Shown here piece by piece: positions 25,835-34,169 of a stretch of DNA of 64,000 nt (position 1 is the stretch's first letter; each line of letters begins with the position of its first letter). A model generated the notes under the pieces. It saw only the letters and a list, made by a program, of their open reading frames with translations. It did no database searches and was not told the origin of the DNA. The stretch is from Thalassotalea sp. ND16A. GTDB taxonomy: Bacteria; Pseudomonadota; Gammaproteobacteria; Enterobacterales; Alteromonadaceae. The stretch is from the NCBI RefSeq assembly GCF_000764205.1, contig NZ_JQDZ01000112.1, forward strand, positions 124,001-188,000. Direction: 5' to 3'. Both the position numbers and the translations under genes were made by a program.

Positions 25835-26197
25835 ATGAGTATTTTTCCTGTCGATTTTTTTAAATGTTTAGCGGATGAAACCAGACTGAGTATCGTAATG
25901 TTGATCAAACAACAAGGAGAGCTTTGTGTGTGTGAATTAACCACTGCGTTAACCATCTCACAACCGAAAGTATCCAGGCATTTAGCCGTACTTAAAAATG
26001 CCGGCTTACTCACTACCCGCAAGCAAGGGCAATGGGTCTATTACGATCTGAGCAGGGATATCAGTGACTGGTGTATAGTCACAATAAACAGCTGCTTAGC
26101 AGAGAATTTTACTGTGATAGAAAACCTGGTAATGAACCTCAATGCGATGGGTGACAGACCACAACGGTTGGAAATTTGCTGTAATAATAGCAACTAA
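25835..26197 (+). CDS. arsR: ArsR-family arsenic-responsive repressor
   Basis: This 120-residue winged-helix repressor has the ELCVCELTTALTISQPKVSRHLAVLK segment, which combines the metalloid-binding C31-V-C33 with the recognition helix (SQPKVSRHL), as in enterobacterial ArsR. The third cysteine of that model (DLC) is a threonine here, but the C-terminus ends with an ICC pair that could help bind As(III). I chose the ATG at 25835; an earlier ATG at 25757 lies within the palindrome and adds an unnatural leader. It heads the operon with GAPDH, arsJ and a VOC gene, and presumably represses it. Confidence 0.88.
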   Translation: MSIFPVDFFKCLADETRLSIVMLIKQQGELCVCELTTALTISQPKVSRHLAVLKNAGLLTTRKQGQWVYYDLSRDISDWCIVTINSCLAENFTVIENLVMNLNAMGDRPQRLEICCNNSN

Positions 26198-26235
26198 TAC
26201 CAATACCAGTACCAATAAGTATAGGAGAGTGAATA

Positions 26236-27240
26236 ATGACAATTAAAGTAGGAATTAATGGCTTTGGCCGTATGGGACGTTTAGTATTTCGTGCCGCCTG
26301 GCATTGGCCCGAAATAGAGTTTGTGCATATCAACGATCCTGCCGGAGACGCCGCTACGTTGGCCCACTTGGTCAACTTTGATTCTGTGCACGGCATTTGG
26401 TCGGAACAGGCCGTGGCAGATCAAGAAATCATTACAGTAAACGGCGTGAACATCAGTACCAGCCAACACAGTCGTATTGAAGATATCGACTGGTCAGGTT
26501 GTGATCTAGTGATTGAAGCCTCGGGCAAAATGAAAAGCAAAGCGGTGCTACAAGCCTACCTTGAACAAGGTGTTAAGAAAGTTGTGGTAACGGCCCCGGT
26601 AAAAGAGCAGGGCGTACTCGATGTCGTCATGGGCGTTAATGATCACCTTTATAATAGTGAAGAATTTGATATTGTTTCGGCCGCATCTTGTACCACCAAC
26701 TGTTTAGCGCCAGCGGTGAAAGTGTTGCATGAAAATGTTGGCATTAAGCATGGCAGCATGACCACCATTCATGACATTACCAATACCCAAACGATATTGG
26801 ATGCTCCCCATAAAGATTTACGTCGGGCGCGAGCGTGCGGCATGAGTTTGATCCCAACGACAACCGGCTCTGCTACCGCCATCACTCACATTTTCCCTGA
26901 ATTAAAAGGCAGGTTAAATGGCCACGCCATACGGGTGCCGCTGGCCAATGCCTCTATTACCGACTGCGTTTTTGAAATGAAGCGGGCAACGAGCGTAGAA
27001 GAAATCAACCAACTGATGAAAGCGGCGGCTGAAAACGAGTTAAAAGGTATTTTAGGGTATGAAGAGCGTCCGCTGGTGTCTATAGACTATAAAACTGATC
27101 CAAGGTCGTCCATCGTTGATGCCCTGTCTACTATGGTGGTCAATGACACACAAGTAAAACTCTATCTTTGGTATGATAATGAATGGGGCTATGCCAATCG
27201 TACGGCAGAGTTGGCGTTAAAAGTAGGGCGGTCTATTTAA
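26236..27240 (+). CDS. ArsJ-associated glyceraldehyde-3-phosphate dehydrogenase
   Basis: This 334-residue GAPDH has the Rossmann start [11 protein letters not shown], the catalytic C152 in SAASCTTNC and H179 in HDITNTQ. Housekeeping GAPDH is not expected in an arsenic operon. In the known arsJ systems this enzyme uses arsenate instead of phosphate to make 1-arseno-3-phosphoglycerate, which ArsJ then exports. It lies 38 bases after arsR and 18 bases before arsJ, so co-transcription is likely. AGGAGAGTG precedes the ATG. Confidence 0.9.
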   Translation: MTIKVGINGFGRMGRLVFRAAWHWPEIEFVHINDPAGDAATLAHLVNFDSVHGIWSEQAVADQEIITVNGVNISTSQHSRIEDIDWSGCDLVIEASGKMKSKAVLQAYLEQGVKKVVVTAPVKEQGVLDVVMGVNDHLYNSEEFDIVSAASCTTNCLAPAVKVLHENVGIKHGSMTTIHDITNTQTILDAPHKDLRRARACGMSLIPTTTGSATAITHIFPELKGRLNGHAIRVPLANASITDCVFEMKRATSVEEINQLMKAAAENELKGILGYEERPLVSIDYKTDPRSSIVDALSTMVVNDTQVKLYLWYDNEWGYANRTAELALKVGRSI

Positions 27241-27258
27241 CCTGGGCTCAGTAATACG

Positions 27259-28506
27259 ATGTTTTCACAGTTAGATAGCAAAATAAAACAATACTTAGTC
27301 GTCACCGCGAATTACTGGGCGTTTACCCTAACCGATGGCGCGCTGCGCATGTTGGTGGTTTTGCATTTTCACCAGTTGGGTTTTGGTGCTTTAGACATTG
27401 CCTTATTGTTCCTCTTTTATGAATTTTTTGGTGTAGTGACAAACCTTGTTGGTGGCTGGCTGGGCGCTAGAATAGGCTTAAACCGAACCATGCAAATCGG
27501 TTTAATTCTGCAAGTGCTGGCGTTGTTAATGCTGACGGTGTCAGTCGATATGCTCACTGTCGCCTGGGTAATGGCGGCGCAGGCATTATCGGGTGTTGCT
27601 AAAGACTTAAATAAAATGAGTGCGAAAAGCTCGGTAAAACACTTAGTACCTGAAGATTCACCAGGGAAATTGTTTCAATGGGTGGCGCTGTTAACCGGCT
27701 CAAAAAATACTCTTAAGGGCGTAGGTTTTTTTCTCGGAGCATTTTTACTGGCTACTGTAGGCTTTACTAACGCCATGTGGATCATGGCGGCGGCATTGAC
27801 TATTGCTGCAATGGTCAGTGTCATGCTGTTAAAACAAGATATTGGCCGAGCGAGTTTTAAGCCAAAATTTTCCGATATCTTTTCAAAGAGCCAAAACATT
27901 AATTTGCTCTCGCTGGCACGATTATTTTTATTCGCCGCACGAGATATATGGTTTGTGGTCGCCTTACCGGTATTTTTATCGGCCCAATTACATTGGGACG
28001 CCTGGAATGTTGGCGCTTTTATGGCGAGTTGGGTCATTGCCTACGGCGTGGTGCAAGGCAGTGCTCCTAAGTTGCTCGCGCTATCTAAAGCAAAGAAAAA
28101 AGCCAAGGCAAAAGCAAACACTCATCCGGCTTTTCACTGGGGGCTAAGGTTAACACTAGTCACTGTGCTTTTGGCGATGGCGATGGCGATACAAGGCGAA
28201 GATTTATCTTACCTTGATATCACCTTAATCATTGGCTTAATTTTCTTTGGCATTTGTTTTGCCATTAATTCGTCCATTCACAGTTTCTTAATCGTATCAC
28301 TGGCAAAAGCCGATGGTGTTTCCTTAGACGTCGGTTTTTATTATATGGCCAATGCGATGGGACGATTAATTGGAACCATTTTATCCGGGTATTTGTATCA
28401 GTATCACGGTTTACTGGTATGTCTATGGGGTTCAGCGTTAATGTTATTACTGGCAACGGTGCTGGTTAAATTTGTGCCTTCGCCAAAATTAGAAGCAATA
28501 AAATAA
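27259..28506 (+). CDS. arsJ: ArsJ organoarsenical efflux permease (MFS)
   Basis: This MFS permease of 415 residues has about 11-12 helices. TANYWAFTLTDGALRMLVVLHF at the N-terminus and the SGVAKDLNKMSAKSSVK loop are typical of ArsJ. ArsJ exports 1-arseno-3-phosphoglycerate made by the adjacent GAPDH, giving arsenate resistance without an arsenate reductase. A lysine/alanine-rich cytoplasmic loop (KAKKKAKAKANTH) in the centre is a local feature. No arsC, arsB or acr3 is seen in the window, so this operon handles arsenate alone. Confidence 0.9.
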   Translation: MFSQLDSKIKQYLVVTANYWAFTLTDGALRMLVVLHFHQLGFGALDIALLFLFYEFFGVVTNLVGGWLGARIGLNRTMQIGLILQVLALLMLTVSVDMLTVAWVMAAQALSGVAKDLNKMSAKSSVKHLVPEDSPGKLFQWVALLTGSKNTLKGVGFFLGAFLLATVGFTNAMWIMAAALTIAAMVSVMLLKQDIGRASFKPKFSDIFSKSQNINLLSLARLFLFAARDIWFVVALPVFLSAQLHWDAWNVGAFMASWVIAYGVVQGSAPKLLALSKAKKKAKAKANTHPAFHWGLRLTLVTVLLAMAMAIQGEDLSYLDITLIIGLIFFGICFAINSSIHSFLIVSLAKADGVSLDVGFYYMANAMGRLIGTILSGYLYQYHGLLVCLWGSALMLLLATVLVKFVPSPKLEAIK

Positions 28507-28518
28507 TAGTTAAAGGTA

Positions 28519-28950
28519 ATGACGATGATCAAACAAGCAGATAAAACCCTATGTCACCTGTCAATTGGTAGCAACCAACTGGACAAAGCGATTAAATTTT
28601 ATGACATCGTACTTAGCACCTTAGATATCAACAGAGTAATCGAGCACGAGCAAGCGGTGGCTTATGGCAAGGGCTATCCAACCTTTTGGTTACAAGTGCC
28701 ATACGATAAACAGCCAGCAACCGTTGCCAATGGCAGCCATATTGGCTTTATGGCGACGAGTAAAGCGCAAGTGCAGGACTTTTATCAAACCGCGCTGGAT
28801 GCTGGCGGCCTTTGTAATGGCAAGCCTGGTCCGCGGGCAGAATATGGCGAGCCGTATTATGGCTGCTTTATTATCGACTTAGATGGTCATAGAATAGAAG
28901 CAAGTTTTTGGGATGTTGAGTTTGCCGAGAAAATTTACCCGAAAAACTAA
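28519..28950 (+). CDS. VOC (glyoxalase/dioxygenase-superfamily) protein
   Basis: This 143-residue vicinal-oxygen-chelate fold protein has a HLSIGSNQLDKAIKFYDIVL opening and a DLDGHRIEASFWD closing segment, the two half-motifs of the fold. GPRAEYGEPYYGCFIIDLDGHRIE is typical of small VOC proteins of unknown substrate. It starts 12 bases after arsJ and is probably part of the arsenic operon. Some VOC proteins (ArsI) break C-As bonds, but the cysteine-rich ArsI arsenic site is not evident here, so I make no functional claim. Confidence 0.75.
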   Translation: MTMIKQADKTLCHLSIGSNQLDKAIKFYDIVLSTLDINRVIEHEQAVAYGKGYPTFWLQVPYDKQPATVANGSHIGFMATSKAQVQDFYQTALDAGGLCNGKPGPRAEYGEPYYGCFIIDLDGHRIEASFWDVEFAEKIYPKN

Positions 28951-29060
28951 TAAAAAGCCACTAATCAGCGCTTAGCTATTTTTTGTCAGACGATTTTCCT
29001 ATATATTTGTTAGTTATAAAAATATAATAATTTCATGCTGCTTAGGAAATATCACTAATT

Positions 29061-31325
29061 ATGTCTGATGCAATCGAAATGAGCCTTGATGGGGTAGAAC
29101 AACTGCCATTAAGACGCTTTACCGAAGACGCCTACCTGAATTACTCCATGTACGTCATCATGGACCGAGCGTTACCGCATATTGGTGACGGCTTAAAGCC
29201 AGTGCAACGCCGTATTATTTATGCGATGAGCGAACTCGGACTAAACGCTGCGGCCAAATACAAAAAATCGGCCCGTACGGTGGGGGATGTCTTGGGTAAG
29301 TTTCACCCCCACGGTGACTCTGCCTGTTACGAAGCTATGGTGTTAATGGCGCAACCATTTAGCTATCGCTATCCACTGGTGGATGGACAGGGTAACTGGG
29401 GTGCTCCGGATGATCCTAAATCGTTTGCCGCAATGCGTTATACCGAAGCGAAATTATCAAAATTTAGTGAAGTATTATTATCTGAATTAGGCCAGGGCAC
29501 GGTTGATTGGTCGCCAAATTTTGATGGCACGATGAAAGAGCCAAAAACATTACCCGCCCGCTTACCGCATATCATGTTAAATGGTATCACTGGTATTGCC
29601 GTCGGTATGGCGACAGATATCCCGCCACACAATGTTCGCGAATTGGCCAATGCCTGTGTGCACCTGATTGAACAGCCAAAAGCTGAAATTGCCGATTTAC
29701 TTGAGCATGTACAAGGTCCGGATTACCCAACCGACGCCGAAATTATTACCCCGAAAGCGGATATTGAAAAAATTTATCAAACCGGCCGTGGCAGCATAAA
29801 AATGCGTGCCGTGTACGATGTCGAACAGGGGGATATCGTGATCACCGCCTTGCCTCATCAAGCATCGGGTGGCAAAATATTAGAGCAAATTGCCGCGCAG
29901 ATGACGGCGAAAAAACTGCCTATGGTCGCCGATTTACGCGACGAGTCTGATCATGAAAACCCAACCCGTTTAGTCATTATGCCGCGTTCAAACCGGGTCG
30001 ATACAGAACAGTTAATGCAGCATTTATTTGCTACTACTGATCTTGAAAAGAACTATCGGGTTAATTTAAACATGATTGGGCTGGACAACCGCCCACAAGT
30101 GAAAAACCTGAAACAAATTCTCGGCGAGTGGCTGGAGTTTCGCCGGGAAACCATACGTCGTCGCTTGCAGTATCGGTTAGACAAAGTATTGGCCCGTTTG
30201 CATATCCTAGACGGCTTATTGATTGCGTATTTAAACATCGATGAAGTGATCGCCATTATTCGTGAATATGACGATCCGAAAGCGGAATTAATGAGCCGCT
30301 TCAGTTTATCGAAAACACAAGCCGAAGCGATTTTAGAGATCAAATTGCGCCAGCTTGCCAAGCTGGAAGAAATTAAAATCCGCGCCGAACAGGATGAATT
30401 GGCGAAAGAGCGTGATTATTTAGAAACCACGCTGGGTTCGAAAGCGCGGATGAATACGCTGATGAAAAAGGAGATTATGGCGGCGGCAAAAGATTATGGT
30501 GACGACAGGCGCTCAAAACTTATTGTCCGTGGCGAAGCGAAAGCCTTAAATGAAAAAGATCTGATGCCTTCAGAGCCAGTAACCGTAGTGGTTTCTGACA
30601 AAGGCTGGGCGAGAGCGGCGAAGGGCCACGACATTGATGCTAAAGGCCTGAGCTATAAAGCCGGCGATGAATATTTATGCTCAGCAAAAGGTCGCAGTAA
30701 TTCACCTGCGGTGTTTATTGATTCCAGTGGCCGGGCATTTGCTACCGATGCCCATACTCTACCTTCTGCCCGTAGTCAGGGCGAGCCGTTAACCGGACGC
30801 TTCAATTTGGCCGCGGGAGTAACGTTTACGCAAGTGATCATGGCAGCGGATGAGCAAAAATACTTATTGGCAAGTGACAGTGGTTATGGCTTTATTGGCA
30901 ACTTTGCCGATATGGTGTCGCGTAATAAAAATGGTAAAGCGCTGTTGAGCTTGCCCCAAGGTGCGCAAGTATTAGCACCAATAGCCGTTACCGATGTTGA
31001 TAACCTTTCTTGTTTGGCAATAACCACCGAAGGCAGAATGTTGCTGTTCCCATTAACAGACTTGCCGCAACTGAGTAAAGGTAAAGGCAATAAAATCATC
31101 GGCATTCCGTCAGCAAGAGCGAAAGCAAGAGAAGAATACGTCACCATTCTAACCGTAGTTGGTAGTGAAGATGCGATTACCTTATTTGCCGGTAAACGCA
31201 AACTTACCCTAAAACCTAGTGATTTAGAGCATTATCGAGGTGAGCGTGGCCGTCGTGGTAATAAATTACCACGAGGCTTACAACGGGTAGAAAGCATTCA
31301 GGTAGGCGATGAAACTGAAAGTTAA
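29061..31325 (+). CDS. parC: DNA topoisomerase IV subunit A
   Basis: This is the DNA-cleaving subunit of topoisomerase IV, 754 residues, as usual for ParC. The breakage-reunion domain carries [10 protein letters not shown] with the active-site tyrosine, [13 protein letters not shown], and the quinolone-determining segment [20 protein letters not shown]; Ser and Glu there are wild-type-like. The C-terminal beta-pinwheel repeats follow after residue ~500. It is next to plsC as in many relatives; parE lies 19.7 kb upstream across accessory genes. Confidence 0.96.
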   Translation: MSDAIEMSLDGVEQLPLRRFTEDAYLNYSMYVIMDRALPHIGDGLKPVQRRIIYAMSELGLNAAAKYKKSARTVGDVLGKFHPHGDSACYEAMVLMAQPFSYRYPLVDGQGNWGAPDDPKSFAAMRYTEAKLSKFSEVLLSELGQGTVDWSPNFDGTMKEPKTLPARLPHIMLNGITGIAVGMATDIPPHNVRELANACVHLIEQPKAEIADLLEHVQGPDYPTDAEIITPKADIEKIYQTGRGSIKMRAVYDVEQGDIVITALPHQASGGKILEQIAAQMTAKKLPMVADLRDESDHENPTRLVIMPRSNRVDTEQLMQHLFATTDLEKNYRVNLNMIGLDNRPQVKNLKQILGEWLEFRRETIRRRLQYRLDKVLARLHILDGLLIAYLNIDEVIAIIREYDDPKAELMSRFSLSKTQAEAILEIKLRQLAKLEEIKIRAEQDELAKERDYLETTLGSKARMNTLMKKEIMAAAKDYGDDRRSKLIVRGEAKALNEKDLMPSEPVTVVVSDKGWARAAKGHDIDAKGLSYKAGDEYLCSAKGRSNSPAVFIDSSGRAFATDAHTLPSARSQGEPLTGRFNLAAGVTFTQVIMAADEQKYLLASDSGYGFIGNFADMVSRNKNGKALLSLPQGAQVLAPIAVTDVDNLSCLAITTEGRMLLFPLTDLPQLSKGKGNKIIGIPSARAKAREEYVTILTVVGSEDAITLFAGKRKLTLKPSDLEHYRGERGRRGNKLPRGLQRVESIQVGDETES

Positions 31326-31484
31326 TTAACCTGAACTCAGCTTAATAAAGCCGATAGACGTTCTTTTATCAAACGGTAGTCTTGTACTACCGTTTTTTAA
31401 TTCTGTACGCCAAGATTAAATGGCTATTTACCATTCGAATTTATGTGTATAATTGCGCACTTATTCTTTTGCCTGGGGTTTTAA

Positions 31485-32237
31485 GTGCTAGCTGTAGTCC
31501 GTATTTTTTTAGTTTCTATCTTATTAACGTTAATAAGTCTCACCTCCATTGTGATGTGTATGTTAGTGCCAAATCATCGCAGTAAAGCTCATTACACTGC
31601 CATTTTTGTCGGTAAGCTGGCAAAGATATTTGGTATTGACGTTGAAATTAGAAAACCAAAAGGACTAGATGATTTAGGGCCGGTGGTTTACGTTGCTAAT
31701 CATCAAAATAGCTATGACATCTTCACCGTCAGTGCATCGTTGCCTAAGCGTACGGTCAGTGTCGGTAAGAAAAGTCTGAAGTGGATCCCGTTTTTTGGGC
31801 AAATGTATTGGTTTACCGGTAACATTTTACTCGATCGAGGTAATCGTTCGAAAGCGCATGGCACGATCACCGCAACCGCGGAAAAAATGAAAGAAAGACA
31901 AACCTCAGTGTGGTTATTTCCTGAAGGTACACGCAGTTATGGCAGAGGCTTATTGCCTTTTAAAACGGGTGCTTTTCATACGGCTAAACAAGCCGGTAGC
32001 CCAATTGTTCCAGTCTGCGTGAGCAACACCCACGATATGGTTGATTTAAATCGCTGGGACAATGGTAAGATGATCATTGAATTTTTATCCCCGATTCAGG
32101 TTGAAGATGACTCAAGAGAAGCAATTCGTAAGCTGGCCAATCATACCCATGAGATAATGTTGGCAAAAATCAAAGAAATCAGTGTTGAAGCTGGTAATGA
32201 ATTAGTCGAAGTAGACAGCAAAAAAGTAGGAAAGTAA
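31485..32237 (+). CDS. plsC: 1-acyl-sn-glycerol-3-phosphate acyltransferase
   Basis: This inner-membrane acyltransferase makes phosphatidic acid from lysophosphatidic acid. The 250 residues include an N-terminal membrane helix (about 5-27), the catalytic NHQNSYD (HX4D) block, VGKKSLKWIPFFGQMYW and FPEGTRS, all PlsC hallmarks. The start is GTG at 31485, preceded by CTGGGG; no ATG fits the N-terminal helix. It is followed immediately by rraB: its stop abuts the rraB ATG. Confidence 0.93.
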   Translation: MLAVVRIFLVSILLTLISLTSIVMCMLVPNHRSKAHYTAIFVGKLAKIFGIDVEIRKPKGLDDLGPVVYVANHQNSYDIFTVSASLPKRTVSVGKKSLKWIPFFGQMYWFTGNILLDRGNRSKAHGTITATAEKMKERQTSVWLFPEGTRSYGRGLLPFKTGAFHTAKQAGSPIVPVCVSNTHDMVDLNRWDNGKMIIEFLSPIQVEDDSREAIRKLANHTHEIMLAKIKEISVEAGNELVEVDSKKVGK

Positions 32238-32621
32238 ATGACTGAGCAAATTGAAGTGACCTTAAACGAAGCCGAGCAAAACGAACTACAAGAGTGGTAC
32301 GCTCACACTGAAGCATTAGTCAATGAATTGCTTGAAGATGGTTCTAATGAAGAAGCTATGCATACCATTGAACACCATTTTGCCAGCAGTAATTTTGAAG
32401 TATTAGAAGCAGCAGCCATTACCGCCTTTAAAATGGGCTTAGAAGTTGAAGAGCCAGAAGAAGCGACGTTAGAAAATGGCGCGCGAGTATTTGCCTTTGA
32501 TATCGTTACTGAGCAGTATCTTGACGAAGAAGATATTTGTGCTGAAACCAAAGCGATGTTTGAATTGGCGAAAAAATGCAATGTAGATTATGATGGTTGG
32601 GGCACTTACTTCGAAGAATAA
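32238..32621 (+). CDS. rraB: Ribonuclease E regulator RraB
   Basis: This 127-residue acidic protein is the RraB type of inhibitor that binds RNase E and changes mRNA decay. Shared features are the ELLEDGSNEEAMHTIEHHF and FEVLEAAAITAFKMG segments and the C-terminal YDGWGTYFEE. The ATG follows the plsC stop with no gap and the AGGAA site lies in the plsC end, so translation is probably coupled. It lacks the long acidic tail of the E. coli protein. Confidence 0.9.
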   Translation: MTEQIEVTLNEAEQNELQEWYAHTEALVNELLEDGSNEEAMHTIEHHFASSNFEVLEAAAITAFKMGLEVEEPEEATLENGARVFAFDIVTEQYLDEEDICAETKAMFELAKKCNVDYDGWGTYFEE

Positions 32622-32647
32622 AAATAATCAAAAATAGCGAGATAATT

Positions 32648-32821
32648 ATGGATTGGGTAGCAAAAATATTTCAACCGCAGGTGTTGGCCTTACTAATTCC
32701 GGTGATTGCAATCATCGCCGTATTTGGCAATAAGGCTTTGAAAGCGCATCATCAGCATCAGGAGCGTATGGAAAAAATACGCAATGGCATAGACCCAGAC
32801 GCGAACACGGATAAAGAATAG
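32648..32821 (+). CDS. Small single-span membrane protein, 57 residues
   Basis: The short frame begins MDWVAKIFQPQ, contains one membrane helix (VLALLIPVIAIIAVFG, residues 12-27) and ends with a charged cytoplasmic-type tail (HHQHQERMEKIRNGIDPD). The arrangement resembles many small stress or regulatory membrane proteins, but I do not recognise a named family. It lies 26 bases after rraB and just before a strong terminator, so it is the last gene of the transcript. GCGAGA before the ATG is a weak ribosome-binding site. Confidence 0.65.
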   Translation: MDWVAKIFQPQVLALLIPVIAIIAVFGNKALKAHHQHQERMEKIRNGIDPDANTDKE

Positions 32822-32828
32822 CAATTTT

Positions 32829-32856
32829 AAAAAGGGCTGCGCAGCAGCCCTTTTTG
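32829..32856. terminator. Bidirectional terminator between the 57-aa gene and the DUF481 gene
   Basis: A 10-bp stem AAAGGGCTGC / GCAGCCCTTT (32831-32840, 32844-32853) with a 3-base loop is flanked by A's and T's. Confidence 0.9.
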
Positions 32857-32909
32857 TACAGGATGTACTTATACTCGGCAGGCAGGGATAGCCTTTAGAG
32901 AGTGATTAA
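32856..32909 (+). repeat. Terminator-linked dispersed repeat, copy 2
   Basis: GTACAGGATGTACTTATACT and CGGCAGGCAGGGATAGCC plus TTTAGAGAGTGATTA follow the T-run of the terminator, nearly identical to the copy at 3037-3091 in the same position relative to its terminator. Confidence 0.8.
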
Positions 32910-34036
32910 AATGAGTACTTTAAGCTAACAATAAACAGCACATCGGTTGCTTCCGGTAATACACCATCTTCATTCGGGATCGGGTCTTCAACACTATCGA
33001 TAATCGCAGTAAGTTCAATATCAAAGTCGTTAATGACTTCAACCTCAACACCGGTTTCTAAGTGATGGATAATGGAACCAGAGTCTGTTGACACAAACTT
33101 GGCATTGTAACTAAAAAAATATTCGATATCATCGGTAATATCGCGCTCGTAATCGGTACCAACAACCAGTACTGGCGAGCTATCGTCCTCCTTTTCACCA
33201 TTCGATACCTGGTCAAATTTAGTGTACTGTACACTTGGACCCACGAATACATCCCACTTTGAATCCGCTAGATCATAAATTTTATAACCCGCAGCAACCC
33301 CCGTTGTTAGTTGATGTTCGATGTTGGTAAATTCATTGGTATAGTATTCAACAGAGGGCAAGCGAAAGAAAAAATCACGTGAATAATACCAGTCATATGC
33401 GCCATTGAATCGGTGGTTTTCCTCGGTTTTTACGGTATCGCCAGAATCTGGATCTTCAACTTCAGCAAAGATACCGGTATAGTTAAACGTCATTCGCGAG
33501 GTTGCAGTTAAACGGCTAGCATGAGCTTGCGCGGTATAATCAAAACGCTCGGAGTTACCGCTTTTAAAGTTCATGCCAAAACTAATGCTACCATCCCATA
33601 AGCTTTCGCCACTTTTTGCTGAAGCGGCAATCGTTAACAGGGTATTTCGCGGGATGTTTACCTTCGGCTTGTTGATAAACGATACGCTATCTTCAGTGAT
33701 CAACAATTGACCTTCATGCACTTCGTCATTATCGAGGCGAATGCTCATAATACTTCTCGAGCGAATTTGCGCAATTTTTTTCATCTTTATGGTGACGATA
33801 CCAAACTCATCAGAGTCAAACTCTACTTTATCTTGATACATAGAGATCAAGTCACCAGCAAGTAACTCACCATTTTTAAGTAACAACCAATCAAACTTAG
33901 TTGGCACCGCTGGCACGTTAACTGGCCATGCTGGTGGTGCCTGTTCTGCCATTACATTTGTTGACGTTGCAGTAACCGCCAGGCAAGCCATTACCATAGC
34001 CGTGCTAAATTTTGATTTGCTGATCATATGAGGCAT
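32906..34036 (-). CDS. DUF481-family outer-membrane beta-barrel protein
   Basis: This exported protein of about 376 residues has a signal peptide (ISKSKFSTAMVMACLAVTATSTNVMA). A short domain follows with repeated LLLKNGELLAGDLISMYQDKVEFDSDEFG-like strands, then a C-terminal beta-barrel of DUF481 (YdiY) type beginning near WDGSISFGMNFKSGNS and ending in SLKYSF with a terminal Phe. The start is uncertain: ATGs at 34036 and 34027 both fit a signal peptide; an ATG at 34126 would add 30 residues and overlap the valS terminator. The function of the family is unknown. Its end overlaps the tail of a repeat. Confidence 0.75.
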   Translation of the reverse strand: MPHMISKSKFSTAMVMACLAVTATSTNVMAEQAPPAWPVNVPAVPTKFDWLLLKNGELLAGDLISMYQDKVEFDSDEFGIVTIKMKKIAQIRSRSIMSIRLDNDEVHEGQLLITEDSVSFINKPKVNIPRNTLLTIAASAKSGESLWDGSISFGMNFKSGNSERFDYTAQAHASRLTATSRMTFNYTGIFAEVEDPDSGDTVKTEENHRFNGAYDWYYSRDFFFRLPSVEYYTNEFTNIEHQLTTGVAAGYKIYDLADSKWDVFVGPSVQYTKFDQVSNGEKEDDSSPVLVVGTDYERDITDDIEYFFSYNAKFVSTDSGSIIHHLETGVEVEVINDFDIELTAIIDSVEDPIPNEDGVLPEATDVLFIVSLKYSF

Positions 34037-34111
34037 TATCAAAGACTTATTGTTATTTGTTGTAAACAAACTGGTATGAATTGCTATTAATAATAGTCTA
34101 AGATCAGGCAT

Positions 34112-34137
34112 AAAAAAAGTCAGCAAAATGCTGACTT
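34112..34137 (-). terminator. Terminator after valS
   Basis: AGTCAGC-AAAA-GCTGACT (34119-34136) read on the minus strand is followed by seven T's. It ends the pepA-holC-valS transcript before the DUF481 gene. Confidence 0.88.
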
Positions 34138-34169
34138 TCTAATGACTTATAACACTACAAAATCATAGT

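Noticed and set aside
28519..28950. ArsI-type C-As lyase for the VOC gene
   Set aside because: The vicinal cysteine pair typical of ArsI is not seen; only a general VOC call is supported.
9359..29060. A single integrative element between parE and parC
   Set aside because: No integrase, transposase, tRNA end or flanking direct repeats were found.
31382..31585. Short open frame overlapping the plsC start
   Set aside because: It is in another frame, covers the plsC promoter and leader, and has no family features.
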